A stretch of DNA of 64,000 bases from Sphingobacterium cellulitidis (GCA_002245855.1 NOUX01000001.1:372001-436000); one strand, 5' to 3'; positions 19,155-27,370 are shown, counted from the first letter of the stretch. Numbers and translations: made by a program. Notes: generated by a model not told the origin, from the sequence alone.

Positions 19155-19484
19155 ATGAACATTATTATCATGGATAGATTAGGCTTGGCTCCTCAAATTC
19201 AAGAGGCCTTAGCTACAATTTATGACCCAGAACTAAAACCCGCCAATATCTTGGACTTAGGATTGATTTATGAAATCATTACCAAAGAAAATAAACAAGC
19301 TAAGATTGTAATGACTTTAACCGCTCCTGCATGCCCTGTGGCAGGACAAATCATGGACGAGGTGCAAGAAAAAGTTGCTGCAATCGAAGGCATCGAAGAA
19401 GCAATCGTAGAACTTACCTTCGACCCACCTTGGAACAAAGATATGATGTCTGAAGAAGCTAAATTGGAATTAGGATTTATGTAA
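19155..19484 (+). CDS. MIP18-family (DUF59/SufT-like) Fe-S cluster assembly factor
   Basis: This 109-residue protein of the DUF59 fold has IYDPELKPANILDLGLIYEI and the reactive Cys in TAPACPVAGQ (C60), then DPPWNKDMMSEEAKLELG at the end. Such proteins (SufT, PaaD-like, eukaryotic MIP18) help deliver Fe-S clusters to target enzymes. Two starts are possible: ATG 19155 or ATG 19170, and the second begins closer to the conserved part. It converges with uvrC with only 3 nt between the stops. No suf operon is seen nearby. Confidence 0.88.
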   Translation: MNIIIMDRLGLAPQIQEALATIYDPELKPANILDLGLIYEIITKENKQAKIVMTLTAPACPVAGQIMDEVQEKVAAIEGIEEAIVELTFDPPWNKDMMSEEAKLELGFM

Positions 19485-19487
19485 TCC

Positions 19488-21290
19488 CTAATTCTTCTCC
19501 CCAAAATATTCCTTAAGTGCTTGCATCTGTTTTAGATTAAGCACTTTTTTTAATTCCTCTTCTGAAGCTTCTCTGACTTTCTTAACCGACTTGAATGTTT
19601 TCAATAACTTCTCGACAGTTACTTTCCCAATCCCTGGAATATTGTCCAACTCGGAAACAAAGGTTTTCCTACTCCGTTGATTTCTATGGAAGGTAATACC
19701 AAATCGATGGGCCTCATCCCTTAAATGTTGAATGATCTTTAAAGTTTCGGATTTCTTGTCCAAATACAAGGGATATTGGTCACCCGGATAGTAAAGTTCC
19801 TCCAGACGCTTAGCAATACCAATCACGGTGACCTGCTTCTCAATCCCCAACAGCTTTAAACTCTTTAAGGCAGCCCCTAATTGCCCCTTACCACCATCAA
19901 TAATGATCAACTGTGGCAAAGTCTGGTCTTCATCCAACAACCTTCTATAGCGCCTAAAAACAGCTTCCTCCATCGTCGCAAAATCATTCGGCCCCTCAAC
20001 AGTCTTTACATTGAAATGGCGATAATCCTTCTTCGATGGCTTCGCATCCTTAAATACCACAACCGCCGATACTGGAAAATTCCCCTGAATATTCGAGTTA
20101 TCAAAACATTCAATATGTTTAGGTAATTGTGGCAAGCGAAGGTCTTTCTGCATTTGCTTTAAAATTCTATCCGTTTTTACATCCGGATTTAATTTCTCAT
20201 ACTGCAACAAACGCTCTTTCTTAAAATAAGCAACGTTCTTTTGCGATAGCTCCAATAACTTTTTCTTATCTCCCAATTTGGGGATATGAAACTTGATATC
20301 TTCATTGCCTTCAATATCTAATTCAAATGGAACAATGATTTCCCGAGAATGGCTCCGTAATCGAGTTCTTAATTGAGGAATGGCAATGGCCAATAATTCT
20401 TCATTGGTTTCATCCAAACGTTTTTTCAATTCAACGGTTTGCGTTTGAATTACAACCCCATTAACCACTTTCAAAAAGTTCACAAATGCATAATTATCCT
20501 CGGAAGCAATACTGAATACGTCAACATTAGTAATTGAAGAGCTAACCACTGTAGATTTACTCTGGTAGTTGGATAGCTTGTCCAACTTTACCTTGAGCTG
20601 ATGAGCCGCTTCAAAGTCCATCTGTTGTACCGCATCATTCATCTGTTCTTTGATCCGGTTCGTCACCACAGCAATTTTCCCATTCAGGATATCTTTGATA
20701 TCGGATAAATTCTGGTCATAATTCTCCTGCGACTGATAACCTTCACATGGACCTAGACAGTTTCCAATCTGATATTCCAGGCAGACCTTAAACTTTCCTT
20801 TGGAAATATTTTCATCGGTAAGACTCAGGTTACAGGTTCTTAAGGGAAATAACTCCCGGATCATATCCAGAATAATATGCATCATTCCTACAGAGGCATA
20901 TGGTCCGTAATAGCGGGAACCATCCTTAATATATTTTCTGGTCCAGAATATACGTGGGAAAGGTTCATTTTTGATCACGATCCAAGGATAGGTCTTGTCG
21001 TCTTTCAACATTACATTATACCGAGGTTGATGCTTTTTGATCAAGTTATTTTCCAATAACCAAGCATCAATCTCCGTATCCACAATGGTAAAAGCAATCC
21101 GCTGAATTTTTCTGACCAATACCCTGGTCTTGCTATTCAATTGGTTTTCATTGACAAAATAAGAGGACACCCTATTTTTCAGGTTCTTCGCCTTACCAAC
21201 GTAGATCAGCGTATCGTCCTTATCAAAATACTGGTAAACCCCTGGTTTATGGGGTATCTTTGTTAATTCTTTCTTATAGTCAAATTCCAT
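19488..21290 (-). CDS. uvrC: UvrABC system protein C (excinuclease subunit C)
   Basis: This 600-residue protein has the full UvrC layout: the N-terminal GIY-YIG nuclease (PGVYQYFDKDDTLIYVGKAK, about 14-34), a UVR UvrB-binding segment near 205-240, the RNase H-like 5' incision domain (CFDNSNIQGNFPVSAVVVFK, IIDGGKGQLGAA) and a C-terminal helix-hairpin-helix (NIPGIGKVTVEKLLKTF). It makes both incisions in nucleotide excision repair. The start codon lies only about 7 nt after the U-tract of the terminator that follows the upstream PBP gene, so its own promoter must overlap that structure or expression depends on read-through. Confidence 0.95.
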   Translation of the reverse strand: MEFDYKKELTKIPHKPGVYQYFDKDDTLIYVGKAKNLKNRVSSYFVNENQLNSKTRVLVRKIQRIAFTIVDTEIDAWLLENNLIKKHQPRYNVMLKDDKTYPWIVIKNEPFPRIFWTRKYIKDGSRYYGPYASVGMMHIILDMIRELFPLRTCNLSLTDENISKGKFKVCLEYQIGNCLGPCEGYQSQENYDQNLSDIKDILNGKIAVVTNRIKEQMNDAVQQMDFEAAHQLKVKLDKLSNYQSKSTVVSSSITNVDVFSIASEDNYAFVNFLKVVNGVVIQTQTVELKKRLDETNEELLAIAIPQLRTRLRSHSREIIVPFELDIEGNEDIKFHIPKLGDKKKLLELSQKNVAYFKKERLLQYEKLNPDVKTDRILKQMQKDLRLPQLPKHIECFDNSNIQGNFPVSAVVVFKDAKPSKKDYRHFNVKTVEGPNDFATMEEAVFRRYRRLLDEDQTLPQLIIIDGGKGQLGAALKSLKLLGIEKQVTVIGIAKRLEELYYPGDQYPLYLDKKSETLKIIQHLRDEAHRFGITFHRNQRSRKTFVSELDNIPGIGKVTVEKLLKTFKSVKKVREASEEELKKVLNLKQMQALKEYFGEKN

Positions 21291-21295
21291 CGTAG

Positions 21296-21335
21296 CAAAA
21301 AAAACAGACCTTTATTTTCGAAGAATAAAGGTCTG
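21296..21335 (-). terminator. Intrinsic terminator of the PBP gene, immediately before uvrC
   Basis: On the minus strand a 12-bp stem (CAGACCTTTATT with its complement, 7-nt loop) is followed by eight T residues. It lies between the PBP stop (21358) and the uvrC start (21290). Confidence 0.88.
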
Positions 21336-21357
21336 GTCTAATTTATTAAAGAATCGG

Positions 21358-23619
21358 TTAAAAACCTAACCTATCATCATCTGTTATTTGGGTATCATTC
21401 TTTGAAGGATCATTTCCATAGAACTGTGAAAAATTCGAACAGTTCATTTCAAAACGTGTGATACCACCTGGAGGCTGAGGGAAATCCTCTTGCGAATAGC
21501 TCAGATCCTTGTCTTTATATACTTTGTTCATATATAAACCAAACACTGGCATCGCCGCTGCCGCACCTTGTCCATATTGCATACTACTAAAACTGATACC
21601 CCGATCTTCAGCACCTGTCCAAACCCCTGTTACCAATTCTGGTGTAATACCAATAAACCAAGCATCCGAGTTATCATTTGTCGTACCGGTTTTACCACCA
21701 ATTGGGTTTTTCAAACCACCAAAGTTTGGATCCCATCTCAAACGAGAACCAGTACCACCATCAACAACACCTTTCAACATATCAACCATTGCATAAGCAG
21801 TTTCACTGTTCAAGGCCTTCAATACTTTCGGTGCCTTTTCGTAAATCGGAGAACCGTTTTTATCCTCAATTCTCAAAATCATTGTCGGCTCTACCCATGT
21901 CCCTTGGTTTACAAAGGCTGAATAAGCACCAACCATATCGAATAGAGACGCATCGTAAGAACCTAATGCAATCGAAAGATTGTTTGGAATATTTGAATTA
22001 ACCCCCATACGCTTAGTCAAGTCCGCCACATTCGCAGCTCCAACCTCACTAATTAAATATGCAGAGGCAAAGTTTTGTGAATATTTAATGGCATTTTTCA
22101 AGGTGATAGGGTCTCCGCCTTGTGTCGTTCCACGTGGGGTCCAATCCCCATAAGTACGCATATGATTCGGCACCGAAACACATGGCCCATAACCATTATC
22201 AATCGCATAGGCATAGACAAATGGCTTCGCTGTGGATCCCACCTGACGAGTACCTAATTTTACTTGGTCATATTTGAAATGCTCAAAATCAACACCACCA
22301 ACCCATGCACGAATATATCCTGTCTGTGGTTCCATGGAAACCATCGCATTACGCAAGAATAATTTCGTGTATTTAATCGAGTCCATTGGAGACATTACCG
22401 TATCTACAGCACCCTTCCAAGTAAATAAATTCATTGGAACCTTCTTCTCAAAATCCTTCTTGATCTGTTCTTCCGAAAGACCTTCAGCCTTCAATACTCG
22501 ATAACGATCCGAACGCTTCATCCCTGTAACTAGTAAGTTTGCATTTTTACCAGTAAAGGCATTTCTACGACGCCATTGTTTATCAAATTCATTCTGCAAA
22601 CGACGCATCCACTCTTTCTGAGCTTCCTCTGCGTACTGTTGCATTTTAAAATTAATCGGTGTATAAATTTTCAATCCATCACGATCCAAGTCATATGGAG
22701 TACCATCTGGCTTAGTAATCGCCAATCGTTGGAATTCTTTCTTGATTTCTTCTTTTAAGACCGCTCTAAAATATGGCGCCAACCCTTCTCCATAGTTTGA
22801 AATAGTTAATTTCAATCCTAAGGGTTGAGCTTTATACTTATCAAACTCCTCGTTTGTAATAAAATTCTGATCCCTCATGTTCTGAAGCACCAAATTACGT
22901 CTTGCAATCGCTCTTTCAGGGTAACGAACCGGAGAGTAATATCCTGGACCCTTTAACATCCCTACTAATAAAGCAGATTGATCTGGTGTAAGTTTATCCG
23001 GAGTCGAATTAAAGAATGTACGGGCAGCAGATTTAATCCCAAAAGTGTTATATGCCCCAAAATCAACCGTATTGAAATACATCATGACGATTTCTTCCTT
23101 GGTATAGTTTCTTTCCAAACGAACGGAGGTAATCCATTCTTGAAACTTCTGCATAATCCTTTTGATGGAATTTTTCTCTCTTTTCTCGGCAAATAAATTC
23201 AATGCCAATTGCTGAGTGATGGTACTACCACCTTGTTTATTACCTGCTAAGGTCAATAAAACGGTAGACATCGTACGAGAATAGTCAATACCAGAGTGTT
23301 CATAGAAACGCTTATCTTCCGTAGAAATTAAGGCATGAACCAAAGCTGGAGCTAACTCAGTGTATTTAACATTGGACCGGTTATGAACAAAATAGGTCCC
23401 TAAGACTCTATTATCATCGGTCAAAATTTCTGAAGCTAAATTACTTTTTGGATTTTCAAGATCCTTGAAGGTAGGCAACTTACCAAATATTCCTATTCTA
23501 ACACTCAGGAGGAATAAACAGCCAAACAACACAATTCCCAACAACACTTTCCAAAAGACCCCCGTATATCGTTTTACATCCTCTTCTGTAAGTTTACTAC
23601 TTTTTGATTCTCTCTTCAT
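21358..23619 (-). CDS. Penicillin-binding protein 1A-type, bifunctional transglycosylase/transpeptidase
   Basis: This 753-residue class A PBP has a cytoplasmic N-terminus, one membrane span (about 22-43), a GT51 transglycosylase domain with catalytic Glu at E101 in STEDKRFYEHSGIDYSR and the GGSTITQQLALNLF block. The transpeptidase domain has its S-x-x-K in GSTAKPFVYAYAI (about 462) and KTGT near 643. It polymerises and cross-links peptidoglycan at the inner membrane. It is monocistronic, with its own terminator and a 223-nt divergent spacer to the MFS gene. Confidence 0.93.
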   Translation of the reverse strand: MKRESKSSKLTEEDVKRYTGVFWKVLLGIVLFGCLFLLSVRIGIFGKLPTFKDLENPKSNLASEILTDDNRVLGTYFVHNRSNVKYTELAPALVHALISTEDKRFYEHSGIDYSRTMSTVLLTLAGNKQGGSTITQQLALNLFAEKREKNSIKRIMQKFQEWITSVRLERNYTKEEIVMMYFNTVDFGAYNTFGIKSAARTFFNSTPDKLTPDQSALLVGMLKGPGYYSPVRYPERAIARRNLVLQNMRDQNFITNEEFDKYKAQPLGLKLTISNYGEGLAPYFRAVLKEEIKKEFQRLAITKPDGTPYDLDRDGLKIYTPINFKMQQYAEEAQKEWMRRLQNEFDKQWRRRNAFTGKNANLLVTGMKRSDRYRVLKAEGLSEEQIKKDFEKKVPMNLFTWKGAVDTVMSPMDSIKYTKLFLRNAMVSMEPQTGYIRAWVGGVDFEHFKYDQVKLGTRQVGSTAKPFVYAYAIDNGYGPCVSVPNHMRTYGDWTPRGTTQGGDPITLKNAIKYSQNFASAYLISEVGAANVADLTKRMGVNSNIPNNLSIALGSYDASLFDMVGAYSAFVNQGTWVEPTMILRIEDKNGSPIYEKAPKVLKALNSETAYAMVDMLKGVVDGGTGSRLRWDPNFGGLKNPIGGKTGTTNDNSDAWFIGITPELVTGVWTGAEDRGISFSSMQYGQGAAAAMPVFGLYMNKVYKDKDLSYSQEDFPQPPGGITRFEMNCSNFSQFYGNDPSKNDTQITDDDRLGF

Positions 23620-23842
23620 TTGTAAATTTAATGAAACAACGAACTTACCCTTACTACTTTAAGTCCATTTCCCTATAAACAGTAAGTGTGCCAAATCTCA
23701 ATTGGCAACAACAAAAATACCATATTTTTCCTGATGTAAATAAAACTTACCAGGGATAGTTCTAAAAATTTTGGAACAAACCTATATTTTATCCCTTTAA
23801 AAACATTTCAAGGCATAAAATTAACTATCTTAGTTTTCGTAT

Positions 23843-25060
23843 ATGCCAAAAATAAAATCACAAGCAGGTTTACTTTTTATCTTTATCACCGTCGTTTTAG
23901 ACTCCATCGGTCTGGGAATCATCATCCCGGTGATGCCTGCTTTGATTAAAGAATTGATCCATGGCGACCTAAGTCAAGCTTCTTCTTATGGGGGATGGCT
24001 GACCTTTTGTTACGCCTTTACCCAGTTCTTTTTTGCTGCCATACTAGGAAATCTAAGTGACCATTATGGTAGAAGGCCGGTTTTGCTTTGTTCTCTTTTT
24101 GGATTTACCATCAACTATTTACTGATCGGCTTTGCTCCAAGTATCTTCTGGCTCTTTGTAGGTCGTCTTGTAGCCGGAATCACTGGTGCCAGCCATACCG
24201 TTGCCGCCGCCTATATTGCCGATGTTTCTACCAAAGAAAAGAAAGCCCAAAATTTCGGACTCCTTGGCGCTGCATTCGGTCTAGGATTTATCATTGGTCC
24301 TGTTATCGGAGGTGTTCTTGGCCATTACGGTCCTCGATATCCTTTTTTCGCCGCTGCAGGTTTAACCTTCCTAAATTTTATTTACGGCTATTTTGTAGTC
24401 CCGGAATCCCTTCCAAAAGAACATCGCCGCAATTTCCGCTGGATAAACGCCAACCCCATTGGAAGTTTCAGGCATATTAAAAAATATCCTGTCATCATGC
24501 CTCTGGTGATTTGCATTTTCCTGATCAACATCGCTGCACATGCTGTCCAAAGTACCTGGTCTTACTTTACCATGGAAAAATTCCAATGGAATGAGCGTAT
24601 GGTCGGCTACTCATTAGGTATCATCGGCGTTTTGCTAACCATTGTACAAGCCGGATTAATCCGTGTCATTATTCCGAAAGTCGGAATTCCCAAAAGTATA
24701 ATATTCGGACTTTTCTTGTATTGTGGTTCCTTATTAGCATTTGGAATGGCAGGCACTACGTGGGGATTATTTATTGCCAGTATCTTTTATGTTTTTGCCG
24801 GTATCGCCGGACCTGCCATGCAGAGTTCAATTTCCAACCATACCCCCGCCAACGAACAAGGTCAAATCCAAGGCGGATTGACCAGTATCATCAGTCTGAC
24901 AGCCATTATTGGCCCATTGCTAATGACCAGTCTATTCTCCTTTTTCACCAAAAAAAATGGCCCGATATATCTACCGAGCGCACCTTTTTATCTTGGAAGT
25001 CTATTAGCACTGATTGCCACGATTATTGCAATCAATTACTTTAGACGTTTTAATCAATAA
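23843..25060 (+). CDS. MFS drug exporter of the TetA/TCR type
   Basis: This 405-residue, 12-span major facilitator has motif C-like FITVVLDSIGLGIIIPVMPAL in the first helix, motif A GNLSDHYGRRPVLL in loop 2-3, and ASHTVAAAYIADVSTKEKKA. The pattern is that of tetracycline-type proton antiporters and related multidrug pumps; resistance to tetracycline cannot be claimed from this. It acts in the inner membrane. Its 3' end overlaps ispF on the other strand by 7 nt. A TAGTTTTCG sequence ending just before the ATG may be part of its promoter. Confidence 0.85.
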   Translation: MPKIKSQAGLLFIFITVVLDSIGLGIIIPVMPALIKELIHGDLSQASSYGGWLTFCYAFTQFFFAAILGNLSDHYGRRPVLLCSLFGFTINYLLIGFAPSIFWLFVGRLVAGITGASHTVAAAYIADVSTKEKKAQNFGLLGAAFGLGFIIGPVIGGVLGHYGPRYPFFAAAGLTFLNFIYGYFVVPESLPKEHRRNFRWINANPIGSFRHIKKYPVIMPLVICIFLINIAAHAVQSTWSYFTMEKFQWNERMVGYSLGIIGVLLTIVQAGLIRVIIPKVGIPKSIIFGLFLYCGSLLAFGMAGTTWGLFIASIFYVFAGIAGPAMQSSISNHTPANEQGQIQGGLTSIISLTAIIGPLLMTSLFSFFTKKNGPIYLPSAPFYLGSLLALIATIIAINYFRRFNQ

Positions 25061-25539
25061 TTTGTTTTCTCCAACAAACAAACCGCATAAGCGACCACTC
25101 CTTCTTCACGACCAATAAAACCCATTTTCTCATTCGTTGTTGCCTTAATAGAAACATCTTCAACAGAAATTCCTGCCGCTTCTGCAATATTCTTTTTCAT
25201 TTGCGGAATATAAGGCTTAATCTTTGGAGCCTCCAAACAAAGCATCCCATCGATATTCCCCAACTCAAAACCCTTCTCCTTAATCAATTTGATACAGTGT
25301 CTTAACAGATCCAAGCTATTTGCCCCTTTCCAACGGTCATCTGTATTTGGAAAATGATACCCGATATCCTCTAAATTCGCCGCCCCCAAAATCGCATCAC
25401 AAATGGCATGTGCCAATACATCCGCATCAGAATGCCCAAAAGCACCCGCATGGTGGTCCAATGTTACCCCACCAACCACAAATGGATGTCCCGACTTCAT
25501 CTGATGGACATCAAAACCAAATCCAACTTTAATCTTCAT
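25054..25539 (-). CDS. ispF: 2-C-methyl-D-erythritol 2,4-cyclodiphosphate synthase
   Basis: This 161-residue IspF has the metal ligands D10 and H12 in GFGFDVHQ and the His in DVLAHAICDAILGAANL (H44). The conserved FGHSDADVL and FPNTDDRWKGANSLDLL blocks are present, and the Thr-Thr-Asn-Glu loop (KATTNEKMGFIGREEGV) closes the active site. It forms MEcPP in the MEP isoprenoid pathway, so the organism uses the non-mevalonate route. It is monocistronic, convergent with the MFS gene. The accessory island begins about 65 nt upstream of its start. Confidence 0.95.
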   Translation of the reverse strand: MKIKVGFGFDVHQMKSGHPFVVGGVTLDHHAGAFGHSDADVLAHAICDAILGAANLEDIGYHFPNTDDRWKGANSLDLLRHCIKLIKEKGFELGNIDGMLCLEAPKIKPYIPQMKKNIAEAAGISVEDVSIKATTNEKMGFIGREEGVVAYAVCLLEKTNY

Positions 25540-25607
25540 AGTAGCGAAGATAGCAATAAAATAGATATGGGATGGGAGATGTTAGATTTGAGACCTGCCT
25601 ATTTATC

Positions 25608-25623
25608 ACCAGCCATGCGTAGG
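25608..25623 (+). repeat. Left half of an interrupted repeat (target site side of the IS)
   Basis: ACCAGCCATGCGTAGG recurs exactly at 27583-27598. With two mismatches the match extends 9 nt further left (CTATTT..). The downstream copy continues into GTTGTATCGCAGATACC, whereas here the sequence breaks at the left end of the IS and resumes at 27090 with GGCGTATCGCATACGCC. Confidence 0.8.
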
Positions 25624-25661
25624 CCTTATGTTTGTATTTAGGACGTGCTATCACAAAGAGA

Positions 25662-25729
25662 TAGCATAAGATTATTTGTTTATATTTTTATATAACCTAA
25701 ATAACAACATAAATCCTAATCTTATGCTA
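25662..25729 (+). promoter_or_regulatory. Inverted repeat embracing the transposase start codon
   Basis: TAGCATAAGATTA (25662-25674) is exactly complementary to TAATCTTATGCTA (25717-25729), which contains the ATG at 25724. A smaller hairpin GCTATC/GATAGC (25647-25665) precedes it. Folding of the leader would hide the start codon, a plausible brake on transposase synthesis. Confidence 0.6.
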
Positions 25730-26806
25730 CGACAAAATACGACTTTAAATTTTGATGGACAACCGATCTATATCGGAATAGATGTCCACCTAAAGAGCTG
25801 GAACGTTGCGATCTACAGCAAGGAACTGTTCCTTAAGTCCATCCATCAGGAGTCCAACGTTGAGGTCCTGGTGAACCATCTTTGGAAAAATTATCCTGGA
25901 GCCTCCTACCATTCGGTATATGAGGCGGGATTCTGTGGATTCTGGATCCATCGCGAACTCCAGGCCCACGGGGTCAACAACATCGTGGTCAATCCCGCCG
26001 ATGTTCCCAGCACCCAGAAGGAGCTGCTCCACAAAAGCGATCCGATAGATAGCAAGAAATTGGGAAGGGCCCTTCGGGCCGGTGTTTTACGGGGGGTATA
26101 TGTCCCCACGGTCCATTGTGAGCAAGACAGGTCCCTAATGAGGTTGCGCCACAGGACGGTCAAGGATACCTGCAGGTTCAAGAACAGATTGAAGTCTTTC
26201 CTGTACCTGAACGGCATAGAATATCCCGAGATCTTCCGATTCAGTGGGTCGCACTGGTCCAGGCGATTTATGGAGTGGCTGAAACAGGATATCAAGCTCA
26301 GCGGCAAATATGCCCAGAAGACCCTGGAACTGCTCATCCAGAAGGTGGAACACAACAGGGAACTGCTGCTCCAGATAAACCGGGAACTCCGTCAGATGAT
26401 GCGCGAGCCCAGACACGCCCAGAACTACGAACTGTTACGTTCGGTCCCCGGGATCGGACCTGTGACTGCGATGAGCCTACTGGTCGAACTCGAGGACATC
26501 ACCCGCTTTGAGAATAACGACCAATTGGCTAGCTTTATAGGCATCGTGCCGACCAAGCACAGTTCGGGGGAAAGGGATTCCAACGGGGAGTTAACTTTCC
26601 GCAGGCACAGTATCCTCAGACGGATGTTGGTCGAGGCCGCCTGGACGGCTGTACGAAACGACCCCGTACTGGGACTGTGTTTCTCCAAGTCCTGTATGCG
26701 GATGAAAAAGAATCTGGCGATTATAAAAACAGCGAGAAAACTGGTCAATAGGATAGCATATGTGCTAAAGACCAAGACATATTATGTTAATGGCATTGTA
26801 GAATGA
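25724..26806 (+). CDS. IS110-family transposase (DEDD recombinase)
   Basis: This 360-residue protein is started at ATG 25724 (LRQNTTLNFDGQPIYIGID); the longer frame from 25676 adds an unconserved stretch. The RuvC-like DEDD domain has D20 (YIGIDVH), E67 (SVYEAGF), D106 and D109 (KSDPIDSKKLG). The C-terminal Tnp domain has a helix-hairpin-helix-like LLRSVPGIGPVTAMSLL and the Ser in TKHSSGERDS (about 280) expected to be the nucleophile. The gene is visibly richer in G and C than the neighbours (for example GTCAACAACATCGTGGTC), a sign of recent arrival. It looks intact and possibly active. Confidence 0.92.
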   Translation: MLRQNTTLNFDGQPIYIGIDVHLKSWNVAIYSKELFLKSIHQESNVEVLVNHLWKNYPGASYHSVYEAGFCGFWIHRELQAHGVNNIVVNPADVPSTQKELLHKSDPIDSKKLGRALRAGVLRGVYVPTVHCEQDRSLMRLRHRTVKDTCRFKNRLKSFLYLNGIEYPEIFRFSGSHWSRRFMEWLKQDIKLSGKYAQKTLELLIQKVEHNRELLLQINRELRQMMREPRHAQNYELLRSVPGIGPVTAMSLLVELEDITRFENNDQLASFIGIVPTKHSSGERDSNGELTFRRHSILRRMLVEAAWTAVRNDPVLGLCFSKSCMRMKKNLAIIKTARKLVNRIAYVLKTKTYYVNGIVE

Positions 26807-26824
26807 CGATACTTGAATAAACAA

Positions 26825-27025
26825 ATCATTTCGGGTGACCGCTAAACGCCCCTTGCGGCATTGAGTCCGCTTTTTTCGTAGAATGCGGCACCCGTACTTT
26901 ATCAACTGAAAAAGACATTGCAGCTATAAGTCTGCTCATAGAAGGTTGTTTGGAAAGTAATTGTCATTTGGCTACCGGCGGAAAATCCGTCGGACGGAGA
27001 GTTTTTGGCCTTAAAGGAAGAATCA
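26825..27025 (+). ncRNA. Candidate IS110 bridge RNA (right-end type)
   Basis: This segment is downstream of the transposase and inside the element. A stem CGGGTG-A-CCGC (26832-26842) pairs with GCGGCACCCG (26885-26894). The loop it closes carries ACGCCCC (26846-26852), complementary to the right target plus core GGGGCGT (27088-27094), and CGTAG (26877-26881), identical to the left target (25618-25622). A second loop carries CATAGAAGG (26937-26945), identical to the right end of the element with core (27081-27089), and ATAAG (26926-26930), complementary to CTTAT in the left end (25625-25629). A third hairpin CCGGCGGA/TCCGTCGG follows. The 5' and 3' ends are approximate. Confidence 0.68.
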
Positions 27026-27073
27026 AAAACATAAAATCAACACCTAGAAACAAATAATCAAGAAAAAACTTGG

Positions 27074-27089
27074 AATACAACATAGAAGG
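27074..27089 (-). repeat. Right subterminal inverted repeat of the IS
   Basis: Its complement, CCTTCTATGTTGTATT, matches the left end CCTTATGTTTGTATT at 25624-25638 with small offsets. It ends in the GG shared with the left boundary. Confidence 0.6.
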
Positions 27090-27199
27090 GGCGTATCGCA
27101 TACGCCCTTTTACGATTATCCATTCTTATATGAACAAACCCTTGTGGCCGTATCGCATACGCCCTTTTATGATTATCCATCCATAAATGAACAAACCCC
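27089..27199 (+). repeat. Two tandem copies of a palindrome-bearing unit, period 57
   Basis: CGTATCGCATACGCCCTTTT followed by a conserved ACGATTATCC-type stretch and ATGAACAAACCC occurs at 27092 and again at 27149. Each unit contains the palindrome GGGCGTAT-CGC-ATACGCCC or a close variant (the second reads GGCCGTAT on the left). It is REP-like and non-coding. Confidence 0.8.
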
Positions 27200-27258
27200 A
27201 TAGGGGTGACATATTTGTAGCAATAGGCATTTTCGAACGTACAGCCCCAGCGGGGCGG
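27192..27258 (+). repeat. 67-bp dispersed repeat, copy 1
   Basis: This starts CAAACCCCATAGGGGTGACA and contains two GC-rich palindromes, ACCCC-x-TAGGGGT and GCCCCAGCGGGGC, joined by TTTCGAACGTACA. It is matched by copy 2 at 27441-27507 with about four differences. This is a BIME-like composite. Confidence 0.85.
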
Positions 27259-27318
27259 CATCTTTGTAGGAACCCCAGAGGGGTTCAATATTAGTAACCC
27301 GAAGGTAGAAAACAAGGA

Positions 27319-27370
27319 GCCCTGCCCCAAAACTTCAATCGCTAAAGCGATTGCAGTTTTGGGGCAGGGC
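27319..27370 (+). repeat. Near-perfect 52-nt hairpin
   Basis: Arm GCCCTGCCCCAAAACT (27319-27334) pairs with 27355-27370, and an inner arm CAATCGCT pairs with AGCGATTG around a 2-nt loop. There is no flanking gene for it to terminate. It probably belongs to the mobile palindrome cluster. Confidence 0.85.

Larger units (their letters stand above)
25622..27089 (+). mobile_element. IS110-family insertion sequence, IS1111-like organisation
   Basis: Boundaries are inferred from three signs. The repeat at 25608-25623 is interrupted and resumes at 27090. GG is present at both edges (25622-25623, 27088-27089), as a shared core dinucleotide would give. Near-terminal inverted repeats match: CCTTATGTTTGTATT (25624-25638) against the complement of 27074-27089, CCTTCTATGTTGTATT. 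The element is about 1.47 kb with one transposase gene, a short left flank (about 100 nt) and a long structured right flank (about 280 nt). That layout, with subterminal repeats, is typical of the IS1111 group. No target duplication is expected for this family. Confidence 0.75.

Noticed and set aside
23620..23842. Hidden small gene between the PBP and MFS genes
   Set aside because: All short frames are AT-rich with no conserved features; the spacer is adequately explained by two divergent promoters.
25906..26355. Several open frames antisense to or overlapping the IS110 transposase
   Set aside because: The GC-richer composition of the transposase lowers stop codon frequency in other frames; the sense protein has the full DEDD motif set.
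27058..27330. 90-codon open frame on the minus strand in the repeat cluster
   Set aside because: Its sequence is a translation of the tandem palindromic repeats (repeated HIRMDN and KRAYAIRP segments), not a gene.
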